The notes below the pieces were generated by a model that saw nothing but the letters and a program-made list of their open reading frames with translations, was not told the DNA's origin and ran no database searches. Shown here piece by piece: positions 46,901 to 58,092 of a stretch of 64,000 nt of DNA. The stretch is from Bromus sterilis (lineage: Eukaryota > Streptophyta > Magnoliopsida > Poales > Poaceae), in NCBI GenBank assembly GCA_950022295.1, contig OX465598.1, forward strand, positions 119,271,001 to 119,335,000. The letters run 5' to 3'. How positions within the stretch are numbered: the stretch's first letter is position 1; the number at the start of each line of letters is the position of its first letter. Position numbers and translations under genes: made by a program.

Positions 46901-47539
46901 AACATCTTAGGTTGGTATTGATGAAACTTAGAGAGCATCTCCTGTATGCTAAATTCTCCAAGTGTGAATTCTGGCTACCAGAAGTGACCTACTTAGGCCA
47001 CGTGATTTCTGCAAAAGGCATTGCTGTCAATCCCGAGAGAGTTCAGGCCGTCCTTGACTGGACTCCACCTGAATCTACAGCCGTAGTTCATGCCCTGACA
47101 ACTTGGCGACATTACCTCCTTGGTAATCGTTGTGAGATCGATTCCGACCACGAAAGCCTCAAATACATATTCACCCAGCCAGATCTTAATCTCAGGCAAA
47201 GACGCTGGATTGAGTTGATAAAAGATTATGACTTAGGAATTTCTTACACCCCAGGCAAAGCCAATGTCATGGCTGATGCACTATGTCGTAAGTCGTATTG
47301 TAACAACCTCATGTTACAACAGTATAACCTTTCATATCGAGAGTACCCTGTTCGTATTCTCGATGAAGCCGAGCGTAGCACCAGATGTCAGAAGATCAGA
47401 TTCTTCAAAGTGCAGTGGTCACATCATTCAGAGAAAGAAGCCACCTGGGAACGAGAGGATCGTCTATGAGCTGAGTACCCCACCCTCTTCCCGACGACTT
47501 CTGAATCTCGGGACGAGATTCTTTTGAGAGGGGGCGAGT
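46901..47539 (+). pseudogene. pol: Plus-strand chromovirus pol with two in-frame internal deletions
   Basis: It begins in the RT just after the lost YLDD block (KFSKCEFWLPEVTYLGHV, about 46950). At about 47075 it jumps from the RT end (DWTPPES) to the middle of RNase H (VVHALTTWRHYLLG), and at about 47328 from LMLQQY to the linker before the chromodomain, skipping the whole integrase. Both jumps keep the frame, leaving a 185-codon open frame (46912-47469). It ends in a TGA where the copy at 34151 has CGA. The segment continues to the purine tract and LTR D. It is the end of the last unit of the array. Confidence 0.88.
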
Positions 47540-50500
47540 TGTCAGAACCCCAAAGTAGGTTTGTGCTTTTCCAAGCTAGCATTTTTGCAGCTTGAAATTT
47601 TTTGCAAAAGAAAAGGAATTGGGGGAAAAGAAAAGCCCTAAATGAATTAAATAAAAAGGCCAGAAATAAATCTTTTTCCAAAATTCTTTTGGATGTATTG
47701 AAAAATCCTAAAAATGAGTGTGATCATTTTAAAAGTGATTTGGGATTAATCCCATGCTCATAGATTTTTCAATAATCCAAATAGTGGCTTGGAAATTAAA
47801 TTAAATGCCTATTTGAATTGGAATTTCAAATAATTTGAATTTCAAAAATTCCCAAAACTTGGGGTTGACTTCTATAGAGTCACCTAGGGTTTATAAAAAT
47901 GATTGGGGATTTTTATAAATGCCCTAGCTAATTATTTTAAAGGGCAAAACAAATAACATAAAAGAAAAATAAGAAAAGAAGAGAAGAGACCTTACCTTGC
48001 GCCCACGGGCGAAGGCCCACCTGGCCCAGCCCACAAGGGAGGGCAGGGGCGTCTTCTAGCTCCTGCCAGGAGGACGCCACCGACGGAAGAGGTGTGCACG
48101 CCTCGGCGCCACGTCCTGCTTGCCCCCCCCGTGCTTATCCCCGCAGCTGGACGCGCCTAGAAGCCGCCCATCTCCTTCTTCCCCTCTCCCAGTTCGTCTC
48201 CCTCTCCCTTTCGTCTGTTCCGCGCAAGCCCGAGGAGTTCATCTCGCCGCCGACGTGCGCCCGCGTGGCCAACGGCCTCTGCTCGCCAAGCCACCTTGTC
48301 CAGAGCCTTCCCCGCCGACGTCCTCGTCGTTCCCCCACGCTAATCGAGCCCGAGCGCCACCGGAGGCGACGCCAGCTTCGTCGACCCGCCGCGGCCACCG
48401 TGCACTCCGGCGACGAATTGAGCTCCATACGCTTCTCCTCCGGCTCTGTCGACGCCCTCATCGCCATCTGGTGAGCACCGCGCCTCGATTCCCTCTTCCT
48501 TAGCTCTCCCCGCTCCTTCTATCGCCATTCTCCATGGACAGAGGCCACGGCCGCCGCCGGGCTTGAACCCCCCGTCGCTCCCGTGCTCGCCTTGGTACGT
48601 GGATGGCACCAACGCATGCGGGTGGACCAGGGCTACACCCCAGTACCCCTTGCCCCTTCCCCCGTGCCCTCCAGCCAACTCCGGCAAGGTCTCCGACCAG
48701 CCGCCGGCCAGCCTGAGCCTAACCCACGTCCCCTTTCTCTCTGAAAAGTGGGCCCAAGGCCATTAACCCTACTGACCTAGCTAACTAACCCCCCTGACCC
48801 ACTGACTTGTGGGGCCAGCCCCCCTAATCTAATTAGAGTTAGCTAGTTAACTCTCTGTTTAACCCCAGAGACAATGACAGATGGGCCCCGCATGTCAGTT
48901 GACTGGTCAAACTCCCTGACGTCAGCATGATGCAGCGCTGACGCAGTAAATCCTAAATCAATTTAATTTATTCAGTAAATTCCAGAAAATAAGCAAAACT
49001 TTGAAATTGAATAACTTTTAAACTATAACTCCAAATTCAAAGTATAATATATGAAAAATTATCAGGAGAAAATCCTCTATCCAAATTTCCAAGTTTAAGC
49101 TATGTTGGAGTTGATCTTAAAAAGGGATCAGTAGCTTTTGCTATTTGATTTAATTGGAATTATTTCAATTTCAATTCAAAAGCCATTCCAACTTCAACCA
49201 TTGAAATACTCCACACTTCACTTGTACTTCAGAAGCATTTCACACATATGATCACTTGGTTTACAATGAACAAACTTTAGCAAATGCAAGTTGAAACTAA
49301 ATTGAATAACATTTGGAGTTTGAATTTGAATTTACTTTTCAAATCAACTTCAATTAAAATGTGGCAATTCAAACATAGGTCACATCAGCACATTACCATG
49401 CTATGTTTTGCATATTGAATGTGCATTGTATTATCTTGATTGTGCTTTACTTCCAGTGCTTCGGTGATTGCATCTTCTCGGTAGAGTTGATCTCGGAGAC
49501 GAGTTCAACCTCACGTCAGAAGAGTGTTACATCGTGATCGTCAGCAAGGCAAGCAACCCCCTCTTTGATCATGTCTATAAAATCCCAGTTCCCTCTCATT
49601 CTCGCAAATGCATGTTTAGGATGTCACCATGATACGTTCTACCGCTAGTTGAACCCATTCCTTTGCATGACCTATCATTTTGTCACAGTAGTAAGCAAAC
49701 CACAATCCTAGCAGATGTAGGAGTTGGTTGATATCATGTGGCCCCTGCAACTGTTACAGCTTATTTCATGCTTAGAGTTGTTACCTGAGGCTACTTTGAT
49801 GTGAGTCGGGATGGTAGTGATCATGTGAATGATGGTGGTAACGTGGTAGTGAATCTACCCTAAACAAAGGTGAACGATGAGAGGCCGTGTAGGAGTACAC
49901 AGTGGGTTGTCTCGTTGAACACTGCCTTAGGCCCGAGTTCTTGTGTTGTTATCCAAGACTAAGAGTACGACCACACATTGGGCTCACTGACCCCTCTCGG
50001 CCTAGTACCTCACCCCGGACCAGTCCAACAGTCGCAAGTAGTTCGCCCTTTAACGATCTCAAGCAGGTGGAACCAAGGTAAGTGGTTGGCGTAGGTTGTG
50101 GGCACGTTGAATCAAGTGATCATGATCGAGTTGAGCTTGATGGCGGTCACACAACGTTTGAGTCCGCATCGGAACAATCGGCCGGATTCCTATTGTGGTC
50201 CCAACTCAAATAGGCGACTCCCTAGGACTAGAGATGGTGCCGTGAGTGAAGTGTCGTGGCAGCATCCTCGCCGGTACTCACTTGAAGGGTCCATCCCCAG
50301 GCGGTAACTGATGAGGCGTGTGTGTAGCAGTACACCCCTGCAGGGTTAATGAACTATTCGAATAGCCGTGTCCGCGGTTATGGACTACTTGGAGACCTTT
50401 ACTTGATCATAGATAACTTGAACCGGATACTTCTAAAACACACCAAGATAAGTGTGAGTGCTATGGCGTGCTTCCTCATGGGGAAGTCGAGGAAGGCACC

Positions 50501-51521
50501 ATAGTGGAGTATTGGTTGGAGACTGTTACTTGGACTCGTGTACGTTCTTACCTCTCTCTGGTACTCGTAGTTCAGGATTAGCCAAGTCAAAGCTGGCACT
50601 TCTGCAAGTGAAACCCCACCTCCCTTTGCCTTGATACATGTGCATGAGTAGTATAATTCCTATGTAAGTCTTGCTGAGTACGAATTTGTACTCACGTTGG
50701 CTTATTCTATGTTTTAGAGACGAGACCACTGACCCTGATGGTGGCCTCTACCTTGAGCTCGACGTGGACCAATGTCGTATAGTTCTAGGCAGCAGCCTGT
50801 GCCCTCTGGAGGGTCGTTGTACTTTTCTTTCAGGCTTCTTAAGCCATTTGTTAAACTTGTCTTTACTAAGACATAATTTGCTTCCGTTGATGTTTGATGT
50901 AATGTTGGATCACATTCATGTGATCTCTGCTTGTAATACAACTACTATGTCTGCTCTGTTTAGCAGAAGTTATAAAGACTATGAGTTTGTAGAGTTCATG
51001 TTGTGATTACCTGCTGTTTACACTGGACATGTATGCTGCGTGTATGATTATAACATGCATGTCCTAGTGTGGGGTTCGATAGCTTAGTTGTGTTCTTGCC
51101 GGCGGTCTTTTATACACCAAGTGGCCCTTAGATGTGCGCAGCTTGGGGCATCGCGATGCGATTGCTCGTGACTCTGTCACGTGGCACACTTTGTTGTATG
51201 ATTGAGCCCGCCCGAGATCCCGACTAAGTGATCGGGCTGGAGTAAGTCTATGTAAGGGTTATGATTCAATCGATAACATGGTTGAGGCGACTTGTTTATG
51301 AGTATGGGATTCACCACCCATAAGCATTTAGACTTGTGAGCGGACGATGAGGACCCATCTCAGTTGATCATCCGGCCTGGATGGGATGCCCCTCACGTTC
51401 GATGCTTACCGAGAGTGATCTGTGCTTGGACTTGTCTGCTTAGACAAGTGGGTACGGCTCTCGGCTCTCCATGTGATTGCATTATGACCGGAATTACATA
51501 CGCTAACCCCGGTTCCCGACA
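47540..51521 (+). repeat. LTR D, terminal 3' LTR of the plus-strand array (3982 bp)
   Basis: It runs from TGTCAGAACCCCAAAG to CGGTTCCCGACA and is nearly identical to LTR B throughout, so the two separated recently or were homogenised. Its right terminus is intact and directly abuts the 5' LTR of A (GCGGAAGC, 51522). GCGGA is therefore the candidate 3' target duplication; the left partner was lost in the deletion that created the 34150/34151 junction. Confidence 0.92.
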
Positions 51522-54500
51522 GCGGAAGCAAATAATGTCTGGGTACAGACAAGTTTAACAAATGGCTTAAGAAGCCTTATTTAAACACAAGCCCTCCACG
51601 AGGTAACCAGTCTGCTGACTGGGACTACACTAGCTTGGTCTTCAGTCGTCGAGCTCGAGGAAGAATCCACCTTCGGGGTCTGTGGGTTCATCTAAAACAT
51701 AGAATAAGCAAACGTGAATACAAAGTCGTACTCAGAAAGACTTACGTAGGAACTATACTACTAATGCACATGTATTAAGGTAAAGGGGGGTGGGGTTCAA
51801 TGCGGAAATGCTAGCTTTGACTTGGCTAGTCCTGAACTACGAGTACCAGACTTGAGGTAAGAAGCATACACGAGTCCACTACATGTCTCCAACCAATTAC
51901 ACCACTATGGTTCCTTCCTCGACTTCCCCACGAGAAAACACGCCATAGCACTCACGCTTATCTTGGCAAGTTTTATAAGTATCCAATTCAAGTTTTCTAA
52001 TAATCAGGCACAACTTTCCAAGTAGTCCCTTACCTCGGACGCGTCTATTCGAATAGTTTTGTTAACCCTGCAGGGGTGTATCGCTACACACACATGACCA
52101 TCAGTTACCGCCTTTGGCCTCGACACCATTCAAGGGGTGTCGGCGAGGATGTTCACCACAACACTTCGCGCACAGCTCCGTTCTAGTCCAGAGAGTCGCC
52201 TATCTGAGGGGATCCGTATGGAAGTCCGACCGAGGTTCCAGTACAACCTCAAACGATGTGTGCAGGGTCCCAAGCCAGTCTTGAAAAGCCGTTCATCCAC
52301 TTCGCAGATCGTGCCACATCCCTACCAGAACTCCGAACTACTGCAACTACTGGGGTTCGAACGGGGTGAGGTACTAGGTTGAGAGGGGTCAGTGAGCCCA
52401 ATGTGTGGTTGCACTGTTCTTCTTGGATCACCACACAAGAACATCGGAATTAAGGCGGTGTTCAACGAGACAACCCACTGTGTACTCCTACACAGCCTCT
52501 CATCGTTCACCTTGTATTAGGTTAGATTCACCAACACAGTTTCACCTTCTTCAACATGATTGCTACCATCCCGACTCACAAAAGAGTAACCTCATTGTAA
52601 CTCTAATCATGCAATAAGCAGTAACAGTTGCAGGGGCCACATGATATCAACCAACTCCTACATCTGCTAGGATTGTGGTTCGCTTACTCCTGTGACAAAA
52701 TGATAGGTCATGCAAAGGATATGGGTTCAACTATGCGGTAGAGTCGATAACAAGGTGATCATCCTATTTCATGCATAAGAGAGACTGAGAGGGAAATGGG
52801 TTTTATCGACATGATCAATGGGGGTTTGCTTGCCTTGCTGACGAGGTTCAGTATCGGGGTCTTCAACGAAGGGGGTGATCTCGGGTTCCGGCTCCACCTC
52901 TATCTGTGCAAATGATACAAACAAAGTGATCAACATAATGTACAATGCACAAGCACATGATCAAATGTTATAACATGGTGTAAGGGGTGCTGATGTGTTG
53001 TCAATTCCATTTAAATGGAGTGTATTGCATTTGAGTTGCAAATTCAAACTCCATATGATTTATCGATGAATTTCAATTGCATTTTAATCCATGAATGTTC
53101 ATTTGAAAAGGTTGATCATGAAGTGATGTTGTAAAGGTGAGGTAAAGTCTCTGATGTGTGGATGAAACCATTTAAAAGAAGTGTGTTGCAAAGTCATTTG
53201 AAAAATCACTCCAAATTTGAATTCAAATTAAATGCATATGGATGTTTGCCACTGTTCACCCAATTTAACTTGGTCAAACATGGAAACAAAGCCCATATTC
53301 ACAATCCTGGTATTTTTCTGATAATTTTAGACATATTATTTGTCCAATTTGGAGTTAAATTGAATTAGTTATAAATTTCCAAAGTTTAATTAATTTTCTG
53401 GATTATTCTTTTAATTTGGAAAATGACTTATTGCGTCACTGTGACACCAGGCTGACGTTAGGGGGCCACTGAAAGAAGGGCCCCACTGGTCAGTGACCTG
53501 GGACTTAATTCCCTCTGTTTAAATTAAACAGGGGTTAATTAAGCCCTGGTCCCACTGGTCAGCCTCTGGTGGGGGGGGGGTTAAGCTTAAGCTAATGGAG
53601 GGGCTCGCCGTCGCCGGAGTTACTGTAGGCACCGGCGTCGCGTCTGGACGGCGTTCTGGTGCACGGGAGGCAGCGGGGAGAGCATGGCTGGGCTACTGGA
53701 GGGTGTGCGCGTCGCATGGAGGCATTCGGGGTTCGTGGGGAGGCTCGGGAGCACGAGTACGACGGCGCTGCGGTGGCTGGAGCTCGGGTCGTCGTCGAGC
53801 TCGGCGATACAGAGGGCAAGGGGAGGCACGGATGAGCGAGGGAGCACCGTGAGCTCACCGTGATCGCGTGGAGATACTCGGCGAGGTTGGGGAGGCGTTG
53901 GGCTTCGCGGAATCGCTGTTCGGAGTAGAGGTTGGCCGGCGGTGAAGTTTCGAAGCTGGCGTCGTACAGGGTGGCTCCCGTCTCGAATTGACTGTGCAGA
54001 TCGAGCGAGGCGTCGACGACGAGGCTTTTGGACAAGGTCTTGAGGCCGGAGGAGCTCGCTGGCCACGACGGTGCACGACCGTGCCCGACTAGGGTTTCGG
54101 GTGCGCGACTTTGGCGCGCCGGAGAGGAAGGAGGGTGTGCGCGAGGGGGAGAATGGCCTGGGCGTCTCCCTGGGCGTGCGTGGCGACGAGGATAAGCAGG
54201 GGGAGGCCAGGGGAGCTGCCACGACGTCGACCAGGGCATTCCGGGCACACAGCTGTGTGCTCGTGCTCGGGGAAGACGACAGGGGAGTCCCCTGGTGGGC
54301 TGGGCCGGCTGGGGAAAGTGGGCTTCGCCCAGGGCGTGAGGCAAGGTGGCCTCTTTTCTTTTTCTTTTTATTTTTTCTGCATTTTGTTTGACCTAGCTAA
54401 ATAAAATAGCTAGGTATTTTTATAAATGCCCAAACTATTTTATATGGCCTCATAAAATAGAGAGCTATCCACTTATAAAATTTGAACACTTTTAAAATTC

Positions 54501-54797
54501 AAATACTTTGAACTTTAATTCAAATAGGGGTTTAAATTTAATTCCAAGCTCTTTTTTGAATATTTAAAAAATCCATGAGCATGAGAATGCTACCACATCA
54601 CTTTATATGTGATCATACTCATTTATGTGAGTTTTCAAAAATACAAAAGGAATTTTTGGAGCAACTTTTTATCTGGCCATTTGAATTAAATTCATCTGGG
54701 GGGTGTTCTCTCTCCCATTTCATTTTCTTTTTGAAAATTTTCCATGAATGCATGTTGATGCTAAACCCTAGCACATACCTAACAGAGGGTTCTGAAA
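51522..54797 (-). repeat. 5' LTR of chromovirus A, outer fragment (3276 bp)
   Basis: It matches the 3' LTR of A from about 16594 to its end, and more closely than it matches C (for example the CTGCTGACTGGGACTA stretch). It ends GGGTTCTGAAA where the other copies have CTAACA or CTGACA, a change at the terminus. CATTG follows. Together with 24988-25158 it makes up the 5' LTR, minus about 440 bp. Confidence 0.88.
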
Positions 54798-55804
54798 CAT
54801 TGCTCCTGGGTTATTTAGGATGTCGGCGAGTGGTGCGCTGCTGACGACCGTGATGAGGTGCTCGTCGAAGTAGTGTGTCACTTTCCGTGATGTCATGGCG
54901 ATTGAATACACGAGCTTCTGGTAGTGCGGGTACCACTGCTGTGATTTTTTAGGACCTCGTTGAGGAAGTAGATTGGCCTCTGTATGCTTTGCACTTTTCC
55001 TTCTTCCGAGCGATCGACGACAAGCGCGGTGCTGACCATGCTGTTGCGTGATGCTATGTAAAGGTGCAGAGGTTCCCGCTCCTTTGGTACTACTAAAATT
55101 GGTGGGGTTGATAGATTTTTCTTGAGGTGTGCGAATGCGTTCCGGGCTTCTTAGGTCCACTAGAATTTTCCTCCTTTTCTGAGAAGTTGGTAGAATGGCA
55201 GGGTTCTTTCTCCTAGTCTGCTGATGAAGTGGCTCAGGGCTGCGAGTCGCCTGGTAAGTTGTTGGACGCCCTTGACGTCAACAGGTTCTTGCGTCCTTGT
55301 AAGTGCTTGGACTTTTTATGGGTTTGCTTCGACTCTGCGAACGGAGACCATGTACCCGATCAGTTTCCCAATCGGGACACCGAACACACAGTTCTTTGGG
55401 TTGAGTTTTATCCTGTACTTGTTAAGCGCTGTAAAGGTTTCTCGGAGGTCGTCGAGTAGTGTGTCTGCGCTGTATGTCTTGATGACGATGTCGTCGACAT
55501 AAAATTGGATGTTCCTGCCGATTTGGTTTCTTAGGTATGACTGCATCATCCGCTGGTACTTGTCTCTAGCGTTCTTCAGCCCAAATGTCATCATCCTATA
55601 GTAGAATACGCCGTAGGGTGTGATGAATGAGGTGTGCTCTTTGTTTTCTTCCTTCATCCTGATCGGGTTCTATCCTGAGTAGGTGTCGATAAAGGACATC
55701 ATGTCACATCCTGCAGTTGAGTCGATGATTTGGTCGATCCTTGCAAGAGGGAAGTGGTCCTTTGGCCAATGCTTGTTGACGGGCCCGCAGTCGATGCACA
55801 TGCG
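54798..55804 (-). pseudogene. pol: Pol fragment of an older Tat/Retand-like gypsy element (R): RT and RNase H
   Basis: Read on the minus strand from 55804: RT with DCGPVNKHWPKDHFPLARID and STAGCDMMSFIDTYSG, then TPYGVFYYRMMTFGLKNA (about 55600) and catalytic YVDDIVIKT (about 55490). RNase H follows with LSTPPILVVPK, QRPIYFLNEVL and WYPHYQKLVYSIAM, ending ADILNNPGA at the CATTG site. Stops (one after TYSG) and frameshifts are scattered. The motifs fit the chromodomain-less Tat lineage. Across the removed A element, the 8 bases left of A (15976-15983) continue the codons, so R is the target of both A and G. H cuts it on the right. Confidence 0.88.
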
Positions 55805-57473
55805 TGATGGTACGAATTCACGCCCCCTCGTTGGTTACCCAAAGTGGAAGGTTGAGATGTAGACAACAACAAGTTTCCCTTAGCGAAGATGCTAAGGTTG
55901 AATGTCGAACCAATAGGACTCCAACAGATACAAGAAGGTGGTGAAGTGAACAATGGCGCCGTTCACAACTCAAGGTTGCTTACTTCACCTGGACCTGCAC
56001 ACACATCAAATAGATTTGCTTCCCAATGAGTACAGAGGAGTTGTCAATTCCTCCGGCCTTGTTGTTTACAAAGGATAAAACGAACGGGATAATAATGATA
56101 GTGATAGCAACGGAAAAATAAATACTGAAAGTAAATTTATAGTGTAAACAGTGTTGGAAATATGGACCGGGGTCATATGATGTTCACTAGTGATGTCTCT
56201 CTCCAAAAAGCCGATAAAATAGCCATGCGAGGTAAACAAATTACAGCTGGGAAATTGACAGGATTATGTGCGCAAACCAATGCTAATTGTGCTATAAAGA
56301 AAGGAAGAGGCTCAAAAGCATGGACGGTACGCCAAGACAGGTAGACCGAAGTTCATCTGCATCTACCTACTAATCATCCACATTGAGATATCTATCCAGA
56401 ACATCTCGCTGGTATTAAGTTGCGAATCCCACCCAAAGTGTAAACTCAAAGCAACGGCCAACTGCATTAAAGAACTTTGCGTAAAGTAAACAATCCTTGC
56501 ACCCGCAAATACAAGCACCGTTGTTTTCCCCCTTGTGGCAATAGCACATCCCCTAGACTCATGTTTCTGTCACTCAAGCTAGTCATCGGGGGGCATGAAC
56601 CCACAATCATGCATAATGCTCCCTCTTGGAGTCACTACCTACTACTTTGCCAAAGCAATAAACATCAACGGGGAACATGCAAGAATTACTCAAGAACTAA
56701 AATATAAAACAGGAGAATCAAATATATTACTCAAACACAATCTGAACATAATCTCATATCCATCGGATCCCAGCAAACTCAGCATAGCAACAGCAGAAAT
56801 ATTACATATGTGCCTCGATCATGTAGGGCAGCTCACGAGGTCTAAGCCATGAAGAACAAAGAGGGGAGGAGAACATCACATAGCTACTGATCATAGACCC
56901 ATGGTCCAAGGTGGACTACTCACGGTTCATTCGGGAAGCATCCGTGGTGGTGGAGAAGCTCCCGGAGGTGATTCCTCCCTCCGGGAGGGTGCCAGGAAGA
57001 GGTCTTCTGGTGCTCCCGATCTTGGTAGCGCGGCGGCAACGGAACAGAGGAGAGATCGCGAAAAAGGGTTCCCCTACCGGGGGTTTCTCGTCACGAGGAA
57101 TAAATAGGCAAAGGGGGGCAGCCAGGGGGCCACCAGGGGTCCATGAGGCCCCCTGGCGCGGCCCCACCCTAGGGCGCGTCGGGAGGGCGCCTGGGGCCCT
57201 GGTGGGTCCCCTCTGCCCCCCCTCGGTGATTCCCGAAGCTTCTTCTACGCTGATTTTTTATTGGATTTTCCCGAATTTTTGGAGCACTTTTTATATGGGG
57301 GAACCTAAATTAGAAAAACAGCAGAAAACAGGAACTGGCACTGGGGTGCACTGAGTTAATAGGTTAGTCCAAATATGATCAAAAGTGTATGGAAGTTCAT
57401 CAATATCATAGCAATATCACACAAAAAGAGGCATGGAGCATGCATAAATTATAGATACGTTTTGTACGTATCA
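55805..57473 (-). repeat. 3' LTR of a minus-strand Athila-like gypsy element (H, 1669 bp)
   Basis: On the minus strand it begins TGATACGTACAAAACGTATC (57473 leftward) and ends GTACCATCA (55805). The TGATACGT opening with its own short inverted repeat, preceded by AATTAAGCTTGGGGTTG, is typical of Athila-type elements of cereals. It lies in the RT of R; ATGCG (55800-55804) is the candidate target duplication. It has a GC-rich stretch at 56930-57220. The open frames there look accidental. Confidence 0.75.
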
Positions 57474-58092
57474 ACAACCCCAAGCTTAATTCCTGCTCAT
57501 CCTCGAGTAGGTAAATGATAAAGCATAATTTCTGTGGTGACATGATAACAACCATAAAAGAACTTTTAAGTAAAGCAATCAAGGCATGTAATTCAATTCA
57601 AGTCATAACAGTCAAGAGTCTATATTTAGCATTGAAGCAAGCAACATAAGAACATAAAGGTGCAAGAGTTCTCGCTGTCCGTGACTCGAATGTCTCCAAA
57701 TGGTGTTTGCGTGCAAGAAAGGGGATAGAGATATACGAGAAAAAGTATTTGTATGTTGAGAACTCAATCTACTAAAGTTTCACACTTGGTCTTCTTTGGA
57801 ATCTTATCTTGACTCATCCCCAGACCACTAGCTAGGTACAAGTCAAAATGATCCACTCCTTTTTGACATTTTGAGCACTCATGCAATGGATGTGCGTAAG
57901 AAAGAAAGTTGACACTTAGGATGGCAAAGAGAAAATATGGTGGAGGAGGAAGACAAAAAGGTGTGAAAGGCTCACATCAATGAGGACAATCATTGGCGAG
58001 AGAAAGCCAAATGATAGATATGATGTGAGGAGTAGGGATTGCCATGCAACGGATGCACATATGAGCTAAGGTAAGCTCTCCAATGGAACTAG
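57474..58092 (-). other. 3' internal end of element H
   Basis: It starts with the purine tract (CAACCCCAAGCTT on the plus strand) and CCTCGAGTAGGTAAATGATAA (about 57502-57522), the usual pre-LTR signature of this element type. The rest is AT-rich with no protein motif on either strand. It is interrupted at 58093 by K; ACTAG (58088-58092) is the candidate target duplication of K. Confidence 0.65.

Larger units (their letters stand above)
15984..54797 (-). mobile_element. Composite minus-strand chromovirus A (Ty3/gypsy, Tekay/Del-like), split by nested insertions
   Basis: Parts on the minus strand: 5' LTR (51522-54797 plus 24988-25158), primer-binding site (24971-24983), gag-pol (19708-24546), 3' LTR (15984-19886). 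Support for one element: matching 5-bp duplications CATTG at both outer ends, LTR halves of the same subtype, and restoration of host element R when it is removed. Everything from 25159 to 51521 lies inside its 5' LTR. About 440 bp of that LTR (equivalent to 16155-16593 of the 3' LTR) is missing at the insertion complex. The chromodomain, RT type and LTR length point to the Tekay/Del clade. Confidence 0.85.

Noticed and set aside
56901..57354. 147-codon frame at 56911-57354
   Set aside because: It lies within the LTR of H on the opposite strand, is Gly/Arg/Pro-rich and has no domain.
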